64,000 bases of DNA from G965237725 sp965237725 (lineage in GTDB: Bacteria > Pseudomonadota > Gammaproteobacteria > Arenicellales > Poriferihabitantaceae), in contig OZ250151.1 in NCBI GenBank assembly GCA_965237725.1, positions 62,001 through 126,000 on the forward strand, given 5' to 3'. Of this stretch, positions 45,386-54,435 are shown in pieces. The translations under genes were made by a program, and so were the position numbers. The notes beneath the pieces were generated by a model, which was not told the origin of the DNA, searched no databases, and worked only from the letters and a program-made list of their open reading frames with translations. How positions within the stretch are numbered: position 1 is the stretch's first letter; every line of letters begins with the position of its first letter.

Positions 45386-45964
45386 TTAATTTCTAGCCAG
45401 ATCTTCGATTGCCAGCTCAATGGCCTCTCGTGCCCTGAAAATACGCGATCTCACCGTTCCGATGGGGCAATGCATAACCGCAGCAATATCTTCATAACTT
45501 AGACCGTCAAATTCCCGAAGCTGGATAGCCTCCTTGAGTTCCTGAGGGAGATTTTTTATAGATTCCCTGATTGCCGCAACCAGCTGGTCACTCTGTAATA
45601 TTTCCTCTGGAGAATTCGATTCGATCAAACGGTCGCCGCCACGGCTATGCATAGAGTCGTCAATTTCGACGTCCTGATTTGGTGGGCGCCGACCCGATGC
45701 CACCAGATAATTTTTCGATGTATTTACCGCAATTCGGTAGAGCCAGGTATAGAAGGCACTATCACCGCGGAATCGCGATATGGCCCGGTATGCTTTTATA
45801 AATGACTCCTGAACGATATCTTCCTGCTCAGAACTGTCTTTTACGAATCGACTAACCAAATGTTTGATTCGATGTTGGTATTTCAATACCAGTAGGTTAA
45901 ATGCCTGCTTGTCACCATTTTGCACGCGCTCCACCAGGGCGATGTCGTTCTCGGTTTTGTCCAT
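45386..45964 (-). CDS. rpoE: RNA polymerase sigma-E factor
   Basis: This 192-residue group 4 sigma factor of the RpoE/AlgU type carries region 2 as YQHRIKHLVSRFVKD through DIVQESFIKAYRAISRFRG and region 4 as LPQELKEAIQLREFDG with YEDIAAVMHCPIGTVRSRI. It opens with the familiar short N-terminus and ends in DLARN. It directs the envelope stress response. The order rpoE-rseA-rseB on one strand is the standard operon. I could not find a convincing sigma-E type promoter in the 149 bases upstream. Confidence 0.95.
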   Translation of the reverse strand: MDKTENDIALVERVQNGDKQAFNLLVLKYQHRIKHLVSRFVKDSSEQEDIVQESFIKAYRAISRFRGDSAFYTWLYRIAVNTSKNYLVASGRRPPNQDVEIDDSMHSRGGDRLIESNSPEEILQSDQLVAAIRESIKNLPQELKEAIQLREFDGLSYEDIAAVMHCPIGTVRSRIFRAREAIELAIEDLARN

Positions 45965-46113
45965 GGATTTTGTGGATTATGCAGTGAAAAATGAGCGTTA
46001 TGAATTTATGCCGCAGTATAGTCGATCTAATGGCAATGATGAATGAAAATTCGGTGTTCGAGAAGCCCAGGTTTAGGGCAACTCGGGGCTAAAAAGGAAA
46101 CCAAAAGGATTAC

Positions 46114-47889
46114 TTAAGCAATGACTGCAAAATGTTCAATAATTAACTGTAATTTACGTTGACCCCTGAATTCATTGACATCAATCTGATACACCCCATG
46201 CAGGCGTTTAATTTCGGGAACAGGTTGTTGTGGCTCAATGGCGCGAAATGCAATTGCCTCATAGAATTGATCAACCCCGTCCAGCTTCAGGGTCAACCGT
46301 AAATGAATTTCTCCAACTAATTTCAGCTCAATAACATCAAACACATTGTCAAATAGCGGCGCCGGAAAACCCTGTCCCCAGGGTGCAGCATTGCGCAGTA
46401 ATTCTGCATTCTCCAGGGTCAGATCATTTTGATCTAATCCGCCATCGGTATAAATACCATTATTATGAGCTGTGTTTTGGAAATGCAGAAACAATTCATT
46501 TTGAAAACAGTCTTTGAACAATTCAAGATTCTCCCTTTTTAGGGTCAGGCCGGCGGCCATGGCATGGCCGCCAAATTTCTCTACTAATCCAGAATTGCCC
46601 GTTGCAATTTTTTCTAGCATGTCTTTTATATGTAACCCCGGGATCGAACGGGCGGAGCCGGATATCATGTCATCCCCAACATCCGCGAATGCAATGACCG
46701 GTAAATCAGTTTTATCTTTAATCCTGGACGCTACGAGCCCGGTTATACCCTGATGCCAGGTTTCATCGAATAAACAATATCCCAAAACTTTTTCATCTGC
46801 ATATAAGGAGCTATTTTTACTTTGATTTTCGATTTTGCGTACGATTTCCAGCGCCTGGTTCTGCATCTCATGTTCAATTGCCCTTCTCTCAACATTAATG
46901 TCATTCAACATCTGGGCTAGCTCAAAAGCTTCAGATTGATTCTCTGTCAGCAGGCACTCGATTCCCATGGAAATATCTTCTAGCCGACCTGCCGCATTTA
47001 ATCGTGGCGCAATCACGAAACCAAAATCTGATGCGATGATATTTTTATAGTTTCTCTTACCAACATTCATCAACTCGACAATTCCCGGCCGACATCTTCC
47101 AGCTCTAATCCTTTTCAGTCCCTGGTGTACTAATATTCTGTTGTTATAATCCAGAGGTACCACATCCGCTACGGTTCCAAGTGCAACCAGATCCAGATAA
47201 TCTGCCAGGTTTGGCGTAGCCAGCCCTCTGTCTTCAAACCAGTTAAGTGAATTTAGTTTTGCCCGAAGCAAAAGTAGTAAATAAAACATCACCCCAACGC
47301 CAGCCAGTGTTTTGTCGGGAAATTCACATCCAGGCTGATTGGGGTTGACGATGGCATCTACATCGGGCAATTCGGGACCAGGCAGATGATGATCGGTGAT
47401 TATTACAGTAACACCGGCATTTTTTAAAACCGCGGCGCCAACCAGACTACTGATTCCATTATCCACGGTTATCACCAGATCCGGTGAACGGGTCAATGCC
47501 ACTTCGGCGATTTCCGGGGACAACCCATAACCAAATTCGAAGCGATTGGGAACCAGGTAATCAACAGTTGTAGCGCCCATCTTCGCTAGGCATAATAATC
47601 CCAAAGCGGATGCTGTGGCGCCATCGGTATCATAGTCGCCAACAATCAGAATTTTTTGATTTTGTTTTATTGCTGTGTATAAAAGCGTTGCGGCTAATTC
47701 ACCATCCTTTAACTGGCCTGGTGGCAGAAGATTAGCAAGTGGAAATTTTAGCTGAGCTGGGTCGCTAAGGTTCCTGTTTTCAAAGATTCTCTTTAACAGC
47801 AAAGGAAGTGGATCGTCCTGATCAATCCCCCTAGACTGAACAATCGTTCCAATCTGTTTTCGTCTGTGAATAGATTTTGTGACCGGCAA
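46114..47889 (-). CDS. recJ: Single-strand DNA exonuclease RecJ
   Basis: RecJ degrades single-stranded DNA 5' to 3' in recombination and mismatch repair. The 591-residue protein has the DHH phosphoesterase motifs VGDYDTDGATASALG, VITVDNGISS and VIITDHHLPGPELPD, the DHHA1 region with GGHAMAAGLTL, and a C-terminal OB-type part (LHGVYQIDVNEFRGQRKLQL). The second residue of the first motif is Tyr where many bacterial RecJ have Cys or Ala. It follows the gsp operon on the same strand, 74 bases after gspM. Confidence 0.94.
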   Translation of the reverse strand: MPVTKSIHRRKQIGTIVQSRGIDQDDPLPLLLKRIFENRNLSDPAQLKFPLANLLPPGQLKDGELAATLLYTAIKQNQKILIVGDYDTDGATASALGLLCLAKMGATTVDYLVPNRFEFGYGLSPEIAEVALTRSPDLVITVDNGISSLVGAAVLKNAGVTVIITDHHLPGPELPDVDAIVNPNQPGCEFPDKTLAGVGVMFYLLLLLRAKLNSLNWFEDRGLATPNLADYLDLVALGTVADVVPLDYNNRILVHQGLKRIRAGRCRPGIVELMNVGKRNYKNIIASDFGFVIAPRLNAAGRLEDISMGIECLLTENQSEAFELAQMLNDINVERRAIEHEMQNQALEIVRKIENQSKNSSLYADEKVLGYCLFDETWHQGITGLVASRIKDKTDLPVIAFADVGDDMISGSARSIPGLHIKDMLEKIATGNSGLVEKFGGHAMAAGLTLKRENLELFKDCFQNELFLHFQNTAHNNGIYTDGGLDQNDLTLENAELLRNAAPWGQGFPAPLFDNVFDVIELKLVGEIHLRLTLKLDGVDQFYEAIAFRAIEPQQPVPEIKRLHGVYQIDVNEFRGQRKLQLIIEHFAVIA

Positions 47890-47963
47890 GTCTGGAATTA
47901 CTCTTTATGATTCAGTTAACTCAGGTGATTCAGGTGACTCTGGCAACATAGTAGCTGCAAATT

Positions 47964-48431
47964 CTATCTAACAAAAGTCACGCGTACATTAATTTTTCCA
48001 TTTTTTGTGCGAGAAAACGTAGTTGATTCAACTGATATACCTTCCAGTGCCAGTTTATTTACGAAATTGAGCCAATGGTCAGCAATGACGTTTTGAAACC
48101 ACATTTTTACCGTATTATCATTCCCCGGCTGAACACGTTGAATGCCATTTTTTACTTTCGATTCTATGGCTCTCGACTCGATGATAGTCAGAATGGGACG
48201 ATTCCCTGAGGCATTGGAATTACCCGAAAGCCAGGGACTGGCTTTTTGAATTTCGTGCTTCATCCATGCTAGTTCTGCTGCTTTTTGGGGAACTTCGTTG
48301 CGCAACTGCTCGAGTCGATTTAAAGTCGGTTGCCAGTACAACGAATAAACTAAAATCAAAATTACGCCGACTCCACCAACAGCGATGAAACTGCGTTCTC
48401 GAATACTTAAATTATTCCAGTATTGCATCAC
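47964..48431 (-). CDS. gspM: Type II secretion protein GspM
   Basis: This 155-residue inner-membrane protein has a short cytosolic start (YWNNLSIRERSF), one membrane segment (about 14-32) and a periplasmic part with a ferredoxin-like fold. It partners GspL in the inner-membrane platform. Its start overlaps the gspL stop by 4 bases. It is the last gsp gene here; gspN is absent and recJ follows. Confidence 0.85.
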   Translation of the reverse strand: MMQYWNNLSIRERSFIAVGGVGVILILVYSLYWQPTLNRLEQLRNEVPQKAAELAWMKHEIQKASPWLSGNSNASGNRPILTIIESRAIESKVKNGIQRVQPGNDNTVKMWFQNVIADHWLNFVNKLALEGISVESTTFSRTKNGKINVRVTFVR

Positions 48432-49675
48432 ACCCCCCTTACCAACCGAAAGCGACCCGTGATCTTGCCATCTCTGGCACCGGATGATAATAATTCCGCT
48501 TCCAGTCCCTCCCTGTCATTAAATGCTTTGGTAATTACATCAAGGGAAGAAAGATCCTTGACGACGCAAAGTACCACCATACTATTTTCACGAAAATTAA
48601 CTTCTTCAACTTCAGCATTTAATTGCGGGACAATATCTCCAACTGCATTCAGAAACTGCTGAAATGCGGTGTACCTGATTTGCCCGGTCCTGGCAGAGTT
48701 AATCAAATTCGACAGCTGAGACCTGGGACGATCGAGATAGGGTTCATCAGGAAAATGCTGCCCAAATACTGATCTGATTTCATTGTTTAATTCAGATTTA
48801 CGTTGCTCAAGTGTATTGAGCTCGTAGGACAACACACCCCAGTATCCGACTAATGACAGTACCGCAATCATCGCTGCTAATTTTAATAAACTTGCATTCT
48901 TTGTATTATGGGACGGCGTATAGTCACCATCCAGCACAGAAATGCTGTCAATATCCACTGAAACCGATTGATTACTTATCCATTTTATAAAAGTCTCTCC
49001 GATATCCCAGTGCCCAATGGTAATTGCTCTGGCGGGGTCATCATGATTTTCCCCTGGCATATCATCGGGCATATCGCCGGGCGAGCTGGACGCAATTAAC
49101 GACCTGGCGAGATCAACATCGGTTACTGAAAATGTTGACTCTTCTTTTTCAACAGAATTCCACCAGTAGTCAAATTCGTCCTTGTTTAAGGCAATCCCCT
49201 GATACTGATTCAGTCGGATACAAAAATTATCATCGTTTTGCACAGCAATGGTGATTTTGTTTTTGGGATGGATCGGTAGCAACATGTATTCCGCGACGAT
49301 GGCATCCAGATGAATTCCGAAATTCCGGAATTGACTAACCCAACCTTCCATTTGCTGTTTAGATACCACCGCAGCATAGGTCACATCATCGGGTTGCCAA
49401 TGTAACATCTTAAAATGCAGATCTTCTATATCATCGGTTAATCTATCTTCCAGTGCATAGGCCAGCGCAGATTGAGCATTCCTCTTACGCTTTCCCGGAA
49501 TCTTGACGCTATGGCAAGCGATTGCATTCCCCCGCGCAACACCAATCACCTCATCGACATTTTTCGGCAGCCGATAAGTTGAAAGATCTTCGATTGTGCC
49601 TACATCACAAACCAGATTTTTTGAGCTGGTTGTAACCCAGTTATGGGGTGGATCCAGCGCGATGTAAATTTTCAT
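48428..49675 (-). CDS. gspL: Type II secretion protein GspL
   Basis: The 415-residue protein has a large cytosolic actin-like domain (about 1-250) that binds the GspE ATPase, a membrane segment near 262-280 (LLKLAAMIAVLSLVGYWGVL) and a periplasmic ferredoxin-like domain. SALAYALEDRLTDDIEDLHF, near residue 70, is a typical GspL block. It overlaps gspK and gspM by 4 bases each, so translation is coupled. It is an inner-membrane platform component. Confidence 0.88.
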   Translation of the reverse strand: MKIYIALDPPHNWVTTSSKNLVCDVGTIEDLSTYRLPKNVDEVIGVARGNAIACHSVKIPGKRKRNAQSALAYALEDRLTDDIEDLHFKMLHWQPDDVTYAAVVSKQQMEGWVSQFRNFGIHLDAIVAEYMLLPIHPKNKITIAVQNDDNFCIRLNQYQGIALNKDEFDYWWNSVEKEESTFSVTDVDLARSLIASSSPGDMPDDMPGENHDDPARAITIGHWDIGETFIKWISNQSVSVDIDSISVLDGDYTPSHNTKNASLLKLAAMIAVLSLVGYWGVLSYELNTLEQRKSELNNEIRSVFGQHFPDEPYLDRPRSQLSNLINSARTGQIRYTAFQQFLNAVGDIVPQLNAEVEEVNFRENSMVVLCVVKDLSSLDVITKAFNDREGLEAELLSSGARDGKITGRFRLVRGV

Positions 49676-50889
49676 TGGGTTGTATCCGGGTCATTTTGTG
49701 AAGCTGAAGCAGTTTCAACGACATTTAGTTCAGGACAACCATAACTTTTTTGTCGGTAGTTAACTTTAACATTTTCTGAGGCTCGATTCTTTCTTAGCTG
49801 GCTGATATGGCTCATATTTACCTTCCCGGTTCGGGCACAGCTTCGGCTTGTAAAATAATCGCTTTTCACATCGAGCATTTCTGTTATTCCTTCAGATAAA
49901 ACTGCCTGAGAAGCGGTACCAAAACTTTCAATAAATTCGCTTACCGACTCAAATGGCTTTTGCATTCGAGTATCTATCGCCGGCGACAAAACGTGGGTCT
50001 CAATTAATGGATCTTCGGTGAGGGCACGCAATACCACCGCTGATGCCGTATTTACATTAATTTTTGTAAAACTTGTACTCGATTCTAACGGTATTGCAGT
50101 TACATGGTTGCTCAAAACTGCAATAATTTGGGGCGTAAATCCCCGTAATGAATCGAGCTCGGCCAGAGAAGACAATTGTTGATTGGCTGCACGATAAGGG
50201 GCTTTCAGCGCACTATAAAACAAATCTTCAGCGCCACTGGTACCCGTTGTATTGCTGTCTTCATCAATCCAGTCCACAACAACATCCGCCAGTAATGGAT
50301 CCAGTCGAAGGCCGAGCAATAACTTCTGGAATACCTGATACCAGGAAGCGGGCTTGGGCGTCTCTGATTCTGTAGGTGCTGATTCCTCGCCTTCGGGTTG
50401 CTCGCCCTCTTCCGTTGATCCTGGCTCAACACTCTGATTATTATTCTCATCGCCGTTCGCGTTAATCTTTTCAGTCGTTGGCGCTGGCTTCCCCTGAATT
50501 AAATTATTTAGATTGAATTTCGACTGATTATCGAAAATCCCAACTTGTAGAAAACTTTCTGTGCCTTCTACTTTTACTGGCGGACCTAGATTGGCCCAGT
50601 CCTCAAGAATATGATCAATATTCGGAATGCCATCCTGATTATCAATAGCCATATCCTTTTCCAGAATTTTAACAGCCCAATGTTCTCCGCTGGCTGCTAT
50701 TTGATAAGACTGCTCCGCTTCGCGCAAATTACTAACCCGCTTAATTGCCAAGTTTTGATCTTCCGCATGATAAATCGCCATAGTTGATAACAATACCAGC
50801 AACATCAGCACCGATAACAGGGCGACCCCACCCTGGGAGATACCCATAGAATATTTATGGGTGACACTCATCGAAAATTTTTTTTCCAA
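49672..50889 (-). CDS. gspK: Type II secretion minor pseudopilin GspK
   Basis: This 405-residue minor pseudopilin has a short leader, processing site GG in SQGGVALLSVLMLLVLLS, and the usual hydrophobic helix lacking Glu at position 5 of the mature protein, as is common in GspK. The body includes an acidic low-complexity stretch near 145-180 (EEGEQPEGEESAPTESETP), then WYQVFQKLLLGLRLDPLLAD and DWIDEDSNTT. It caps the pseudopilus tip with GspI and GspJ. A later ATG at 50871 is possible. It lies 8 bases after gspJ. Confidence 0.88.
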   Translation of the reverse strand: MEKKFSMSVTHKYSMGISQGGVALLSVLMLLVLLSTMAIYHAEDQNLAIKRVSNLREAEQSYQIAASGEHWAVKILEKDMAIDNQDGIPNIDHILEDWANLGPPVKVEGTESFLQVGIFDNQSKFNLNNLIQGKPAPTTEKINANGDENNNQSVEPGSTEEGEQPEGEESAPTESETPKPASWYQVFQKLLLGLRLDPLLADVVVDWIDEDSNTTGTSGAEDLFYSALKAPYRAANQQLSSLAELDSLRGFTPQIIAVLSNHVTAIPLESSTSFTKINVNTASAVVLRALTEDPLIETHVLSPAIDTRMQKPFESVSEFIESFGTASQAVLSEGITEMLDVKSDYFTSRSCARTGKVNMSHISQLRKNRASENVKVNYRQKSYGCPELNVVETASASQNDPDTTQ

Positions 50890-50897
50890 AAAAGTAA

Positions 50898-51581
50898 TTA
50901 ACTTCCATTTGCCAGATCAAACAAGCGTTCGTATGTTTTACCATCGGTAAGTATTAAGGTTAGTTTGATACCAAATGGGAACTGATTTTCGTCATCAAAC
51001 TGACTACCCTGTTGCAAGCCGAAATCATCAGACCAGCTGAATTGCTCAACCTCCAGGGATTCAACCAACTCCATTACCAGCAATGAATTAAGTTCAGTTT
51101 CGGAGTCACGATCCAGGGCATTCCAATTATCCCGATACAATTCATTGTTATCAACTCGCCAGGCCACCCGTTGTAGTTTTCCAGAACCAGGTATGGCGTA
51201 ATCCGGATGTATTGTTGTAAAACGAATTTGCTCACCGTGCAAACCGTTTGCATAATTTACTAAAAAGGCACTTTCTGTATCACTGTATTCATCTCTTACC
51301 GAACGAGGAACCAGATAACGCAGATCCCGCTCCAGCAGGGTAAATGTTTTTTGTAATCGTCTTACCTCTTGATCATTTTTAGCGAGCTTTTCAGTGGCAT
51401 TGATATACTGGCTCAAAGTAGTAAAAGATATGCTGGACAGTACTGCAAAAATCCCCACAACAATCAGGACTTCGATAAGTGTAAAACCCCTACACCTGGA
51501 GTTTTTTGCCCCTGAAGTTTTTTTTAAAGTTGAGATTTTTGTTAAAGTTGAGGTCCGAATCGGGCCAGTCGTATTTTTCAT
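50898..51581 (-). CDS. gspJ: Type II secretion minor pseudopilin GspJ
   Basis: This 227-residue pseudopilin has a prepilin cleavage and helix pattern RGFTLIEVLIVVGIFAVLSS beginning near residue 31, after a long basic leader rich in Thr, Ser and Lys. Later blocks RDLRYLVPRSVRDEYSD and RVAWRVDNNELYRDNW are typical of GspJ. Its start overlaps the gspI stop by 4 bases. It is part of the pseudopilus tip complex. Confidence 0.88.
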   Translation of the reverse strand: MKNTTGPIRTSTLTKISTLKKTSGAKNSRCRGFTLIEVLIVVGIFAVLSSISFTTLSQYINATEKLAKNDQEVRRLQKTFTLLERDLRYLVPRSVRDEYSDTESAFLVNYANGLHGEQIRFTTIHPDYAIPGSGKLQRVAWRVDNNELYRDNWNALDRDSETELNSLLVMELVESLEVEQFSWSDDFGLQQGSQFDDENQFPFGIKLTLILTDGKTYERLFDLANGS

Positions 51582-51979
51582 ATTTTTGCGGGCTGATACT
51601 TCGATATATAACTCGTGGTGGAGAATATGGATAGTTCTTCCTCGCTATCGAACACTTCTATGACTACACGGGCAATATTTGGGTCACGTGTAGAAAAGTA
51701 TGACTCGAGCACCTTCCATTGTTGGCCAGCCATTTGATGCATACTGGTATTGGTGCCGGAAACATCGAACCGTCGGTTCATGCGTATCTCAGCCAATTTA
51801 TTACTACTGACCCAATTTGCGATGGTTCGCAATTCCAGTTGATGGGCAACCTCGATACTTCTGGTAAGTGACTGGGCTACCGCCACCAGTCCAATGGCAG
51901 CGATAGCCAGTGCAACCATTATTTCGATTAAGGTAAAACCCGAGTTTCCAGCAGATTGAGCTTTATTTCTTTTCAGCAA
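51578..51979 (-). CDS. gspI: Type II secretion minor pseudopilin GspI
   Basis: This 133-residue pseudopilin has SGFTLIEIMVALAIAAIGLV near residue 13 as its processing site and helix. ELRTIANWVSSNKLAEIRM is the conserved GspI core. Its 5' end overlaps the gspH coding region by 17 bases and its 3' end overlaps gspJ. It nucleates the pseudopilus tip with GspJ and GspK. Confidence 0.89.
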   Translation of the reverse strand: MLKRNKAQSAGNSGFTLIEIMVALAIAAIGLVAVAQSLTRSIEVAHQLELRTIANWVSSNKLAEIRMNRRFDVSGTNTSMHQMAGQQWKVLESYFSTRDPNIARVVIEVFDSEEELSIFSTTSYISKYQPAKI

Positions 51980-52505
51980 TTAGAATTTCCTGGTTATGGT
52001 CTGATCGCACTTCGTACACCCGGGATTCTGCTTCGAATGTCATACTGAATGGCGAGGTTAGCCCATAGGGGTCAACAATAATTTCCGGAATATCATCAGG
52101 CTGCTTTTCATTATCGCCTTGATCCGAATCATTGCCCTGATCGGAAATGCCCCCTTGGGCATCCTTATTTTTACTTAGTGCTCTGAAGTCGATTTCTAAA
52201 GTTTCCGGAATGGATCGCGCTCTCAATATATTGTCCTCTTCAATCAATTTCCAGTTTGATTGGTAAATTTGAAATTGATAACTATTTTCCAGAAGATCGA
52301 TATCTATTCCCATGGGTGCGCCCTGAAGAATACTTTCGTCCTGGATATGCGCCAGCAATGACGCAAATCGTTTGGCTTCAAGCAGAGCCAGTTTACCGCT
52401 ATCGCGTTCGATATTGACAACTATAAATGTGGAGATGAGGCCAATAACGAATACAACTGTTAACAATTCGAGCAGGGTAAATCCAGTTTGTTTAACTGGT
52501 GTCAC
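51963..52505 (-). CDS. gspH: Type II secretion minor pseudopilin GspH
   Basis: This 180-residue pseudopilin has a short leader and TGFTLLELLTVVFVIGLIST near residue 7. The body includes KLALLEAKRFASLLAHIQDE and an acidic Gly/Asp/Gln-rich insert near 118-140 (SDQGNDSDQGDNEKQPDD) that is unusual for the family. It links the GspG shaft to the tip. It lies 107 bases after gspG, the widest gap inside the operon apart from gspF to gspG. Confidence 0.86.
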   Translation of the reverse strand: MTPVKQTGFTLLELLTVVFVIGLISTFIVVNIERDSGKLALLEAKRFASLLAHIQDESILQGAPMGIDIDLLENSYQFQIYQSNWKLIEEDNILRARSIPETLEIDFRALSKNKDAQGGISDQGNDSDQGDNEKQPDDIPEIIVDPYGLTSPFSMTFEAESRVYEVRSDHNQEILIAEKK

Positions 52506-52612
52506 GCCCTGTTGATCCGCATATAGTTCTGGTTAAACGGTTTAATTCCCTTATACACTTATAAAATGAACTGGGATATATATTGCCGTTGATTTTAAAG
52601 AGTTTAAGGAGA

Positions 52613-53122
52613 TTAAATATCATCACTGTTCCAGTTACCAATATCCTGATTCAGTTCATCACCTCCTGACTGACCATCAGCACCAAAAGACCAGACGTCA
52701 AACTCCAGATGCTGCCCCGGGTGTTGATATTGATAGAGGTTTCCCCAGGGATCTTTTGGTAATCGTTCGATATAACCCTTGTTGCTGGAACCAGATGGTA
52801 ATAATTGATTGAGCCCTTCGGAAGTCGTTGGATATTTAAAATTATCAAGTTTAAACAGCTTTAACGCACTTGATAATGAGTGAATATCCGCTTTAGCCTT
52901 GACCTGCGCCGCCTGATCCTGACGATCGAGTACCTTGGGCAATATTAAAGTAACCAGCATACCAATTATCACTACGACCACCATAATTTCAATCAAGGTA
53001 AAACCGCTTTGATCAGTCGGTCGCTTTGATTTGCAATGAACTGGATTTTCTAAGGATTCCGTATCCCGAGTTTTAAAGTCAACTAAGCTGGTTTTCATAT
53101 TTGCTTTCATATTTCGTTTCAT
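52613..53122 (-). CDS. gspG: Type II secretion major pseudopilin GspG
   Basis: GspG forms the shaft of the pseudopilus. The 169-residue protein has SGFTLIEIMVVVVIIGMLVT beginning near residue 39, then KADIHSLSSALKLFKLDNFK, PTTSEGLNQLL, LPKDPWGNLYQY and DVWSFGADGQSGGDE. The calcium-site end and Cys-free body are typical. The leader is long for GspG if the first ATG is used; ATGs recur at codons 5 and 9 in a repeated AAATATGAAA pattern, so the start is uncertain. It is preceded by an 80-base gap after gspF. Confidence 0.92.
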   Translation of the reverse strand: MKRNMKANMKTSLVDFKTRDTESLENPVHCKSKRPTDQSGFTLIEIMVVVVIIGMLVTLILPKVLDRQDQAAQVKAKADIHSLSSALKLFKLDNFKYPTTSEGLNQLLPSGSSNKGYIERLPKDPWGNLYQYQHPGQHLEFDVWSFGADGQSGGDELNQDIGNWNSDDI

Positions 53123-53202
53123 ATTTCATTAGTCCGATTAATTTCATATTATATTAGTCCCATATCCATTTAACATTATAGCCTTGCGTAATTAGGCATA
53201 AC

Positions 53203-54432
53203 CTAACTTATGATCTGGTTCAAATCAATGATGGGCATCAATATCGCTAAAACTATGATCAGAACAACCGCCCCCATTATCAGAATCATTACAGGTTCAA
53301 ATAAACTTACCACAATGGCAATTCTGGATTCCGATTCTTTTTCCAGGGCATTTGCCGACTTACTCAACATTTCGTCGAGCCGCCCGCTGGCTTCGCCACT
53401 CGAAACCATTTGTGTAAATAGCGGCGGAAATACTTTGCTCCGTGACAACGCTCTGCTTAAACTGGCGCCATGCTCAACTTCCTGGGATACGATTTTTAAT
53501 TGACTTCGCATCACAACATTTACCAATACATCTCCAGCGCTTCGAAGCGCAGACAACAGCGGCACACCACTGCCAACTAATATTGCCAGGGTTCTTGCCA
53601 TTCTTGCGGTATTTAAACTTCGTGACAGTCTTTTGATCCCAGGGGTCGACAGAATCATTTTATGAAACATATATTTCGGCCCGGGATAACGTAACAACAC
53701 GATCAATCCAAAGCTTAACATCGTAATTGCCAGGCCCACATGGAAGCCGTAATTCTGAACAAACTCGCTTATGGTAATAAGGCCCCTGGTTAATACGGGT
53801 AATACCTGATCATTATCTTCGAATACACGAACAACTTTGGGCACAACATAGGTCATCAAACCAATGATAATCACCAACGATACCAGGGTCAAAAGTAACG
53901 GATACGCCAGTGCCGTTCCGATGCGCTGGCGAATATCATGCTGGGATTCGGTGTAGTCGGCGAGGCGTTCCAGAACCTGCTCCAGATGTCCCGTTTGCTC
54001 TCCGGCGGCCACCGATGCGATATATAACTCAGGAAATGAGCGCGGAAAACCTCTTAAACCATCAGCCAGATTATGACCTTCCATAACTCGGGAACGGACC
54101 CCGGTTAATATGCTCTTAACTTTATAACTTTCAGATTGTTCAACCAGACCGGCCAATGCGTTTTCGATGGTTAAGCCGGAATCCAGCAAGGTAGCGAATT
54201 GCCGGGTAATGACTGCAAGATCCGTTGAACTTAACTTTTGCCGACTGGAAGCACTGGCTGATGGCTGATCGCTGTTTGCACTACGGTGTGTCTGGTTTAC
54301 ACTTTCAATTTTGACTGGCGTGAGTCCCTGGGCCCGCAGTTCCTGCCTGACCAATTTTGCGCTGTCGCCAGTAGCAACTCCGCGGCGTTTACGTCCATTT
54401 TCATCCAGGACTTCATACTCATAAGCAGCCAT
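53203..54432 (-). CDS. gspF: Type II secretion inner-membrane protein GspF
   Basis: This 409-residue polytopic protein is the platform core that contacts GspE and GspL. It begins AAYEYEVLDENGRKRRGVATG and contains two repeats of the T2SS_F domain (about 70-195 and 275-400) with TRQFATLLDSGLTIENAL and ARTLAILVGSGVPLLSAL, and three membrane segments. It lies 3 bases after gspE. Length and domains are standard. Confidence 0.93.
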   Translation of the reverse strand: MAAYEYEVLDENGRKRRGVATGDSAKLVRQELRAQGLTPVKIESVNQTHRSANSDQPSASASSRQKLSSTDLAVITRQFATLLDSGLTIENALAGLVEQSESYKVKSILTGVRSRVMEGHNLADGLRGFPRSFPELYIASVAAGEQTGHLEQVLERLADYTESQHDIRQRIGTALAYPLLLTLVSLVIIIGLMTYVVPKVVRVFEDNDQVLPVLTRGLITISEFVQNYGFHVGLAITMLSFGLIVLLRYPGPKYMFHKMILSTPGIKRLSRSLNTARMARTLAILVGSGVPLLSALRSAGDVLVNVVMRSQLKIVSQEVEHGASLSRALSRSKVFPPLFTQMVSSGEASGRLDEMLSKSANALEKESESRIAIVVSLFEPVMILIMGAVVLIIVLAILMPIIDLNQIIS

Positions 54433-54435
54433 GGA

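Noticed and set aside
45965..46113. Sigma-E type promoter before rpoE
   Set aside because: GAACAC occurs but no matching -10 element at the right distance; evidence too weak to list.
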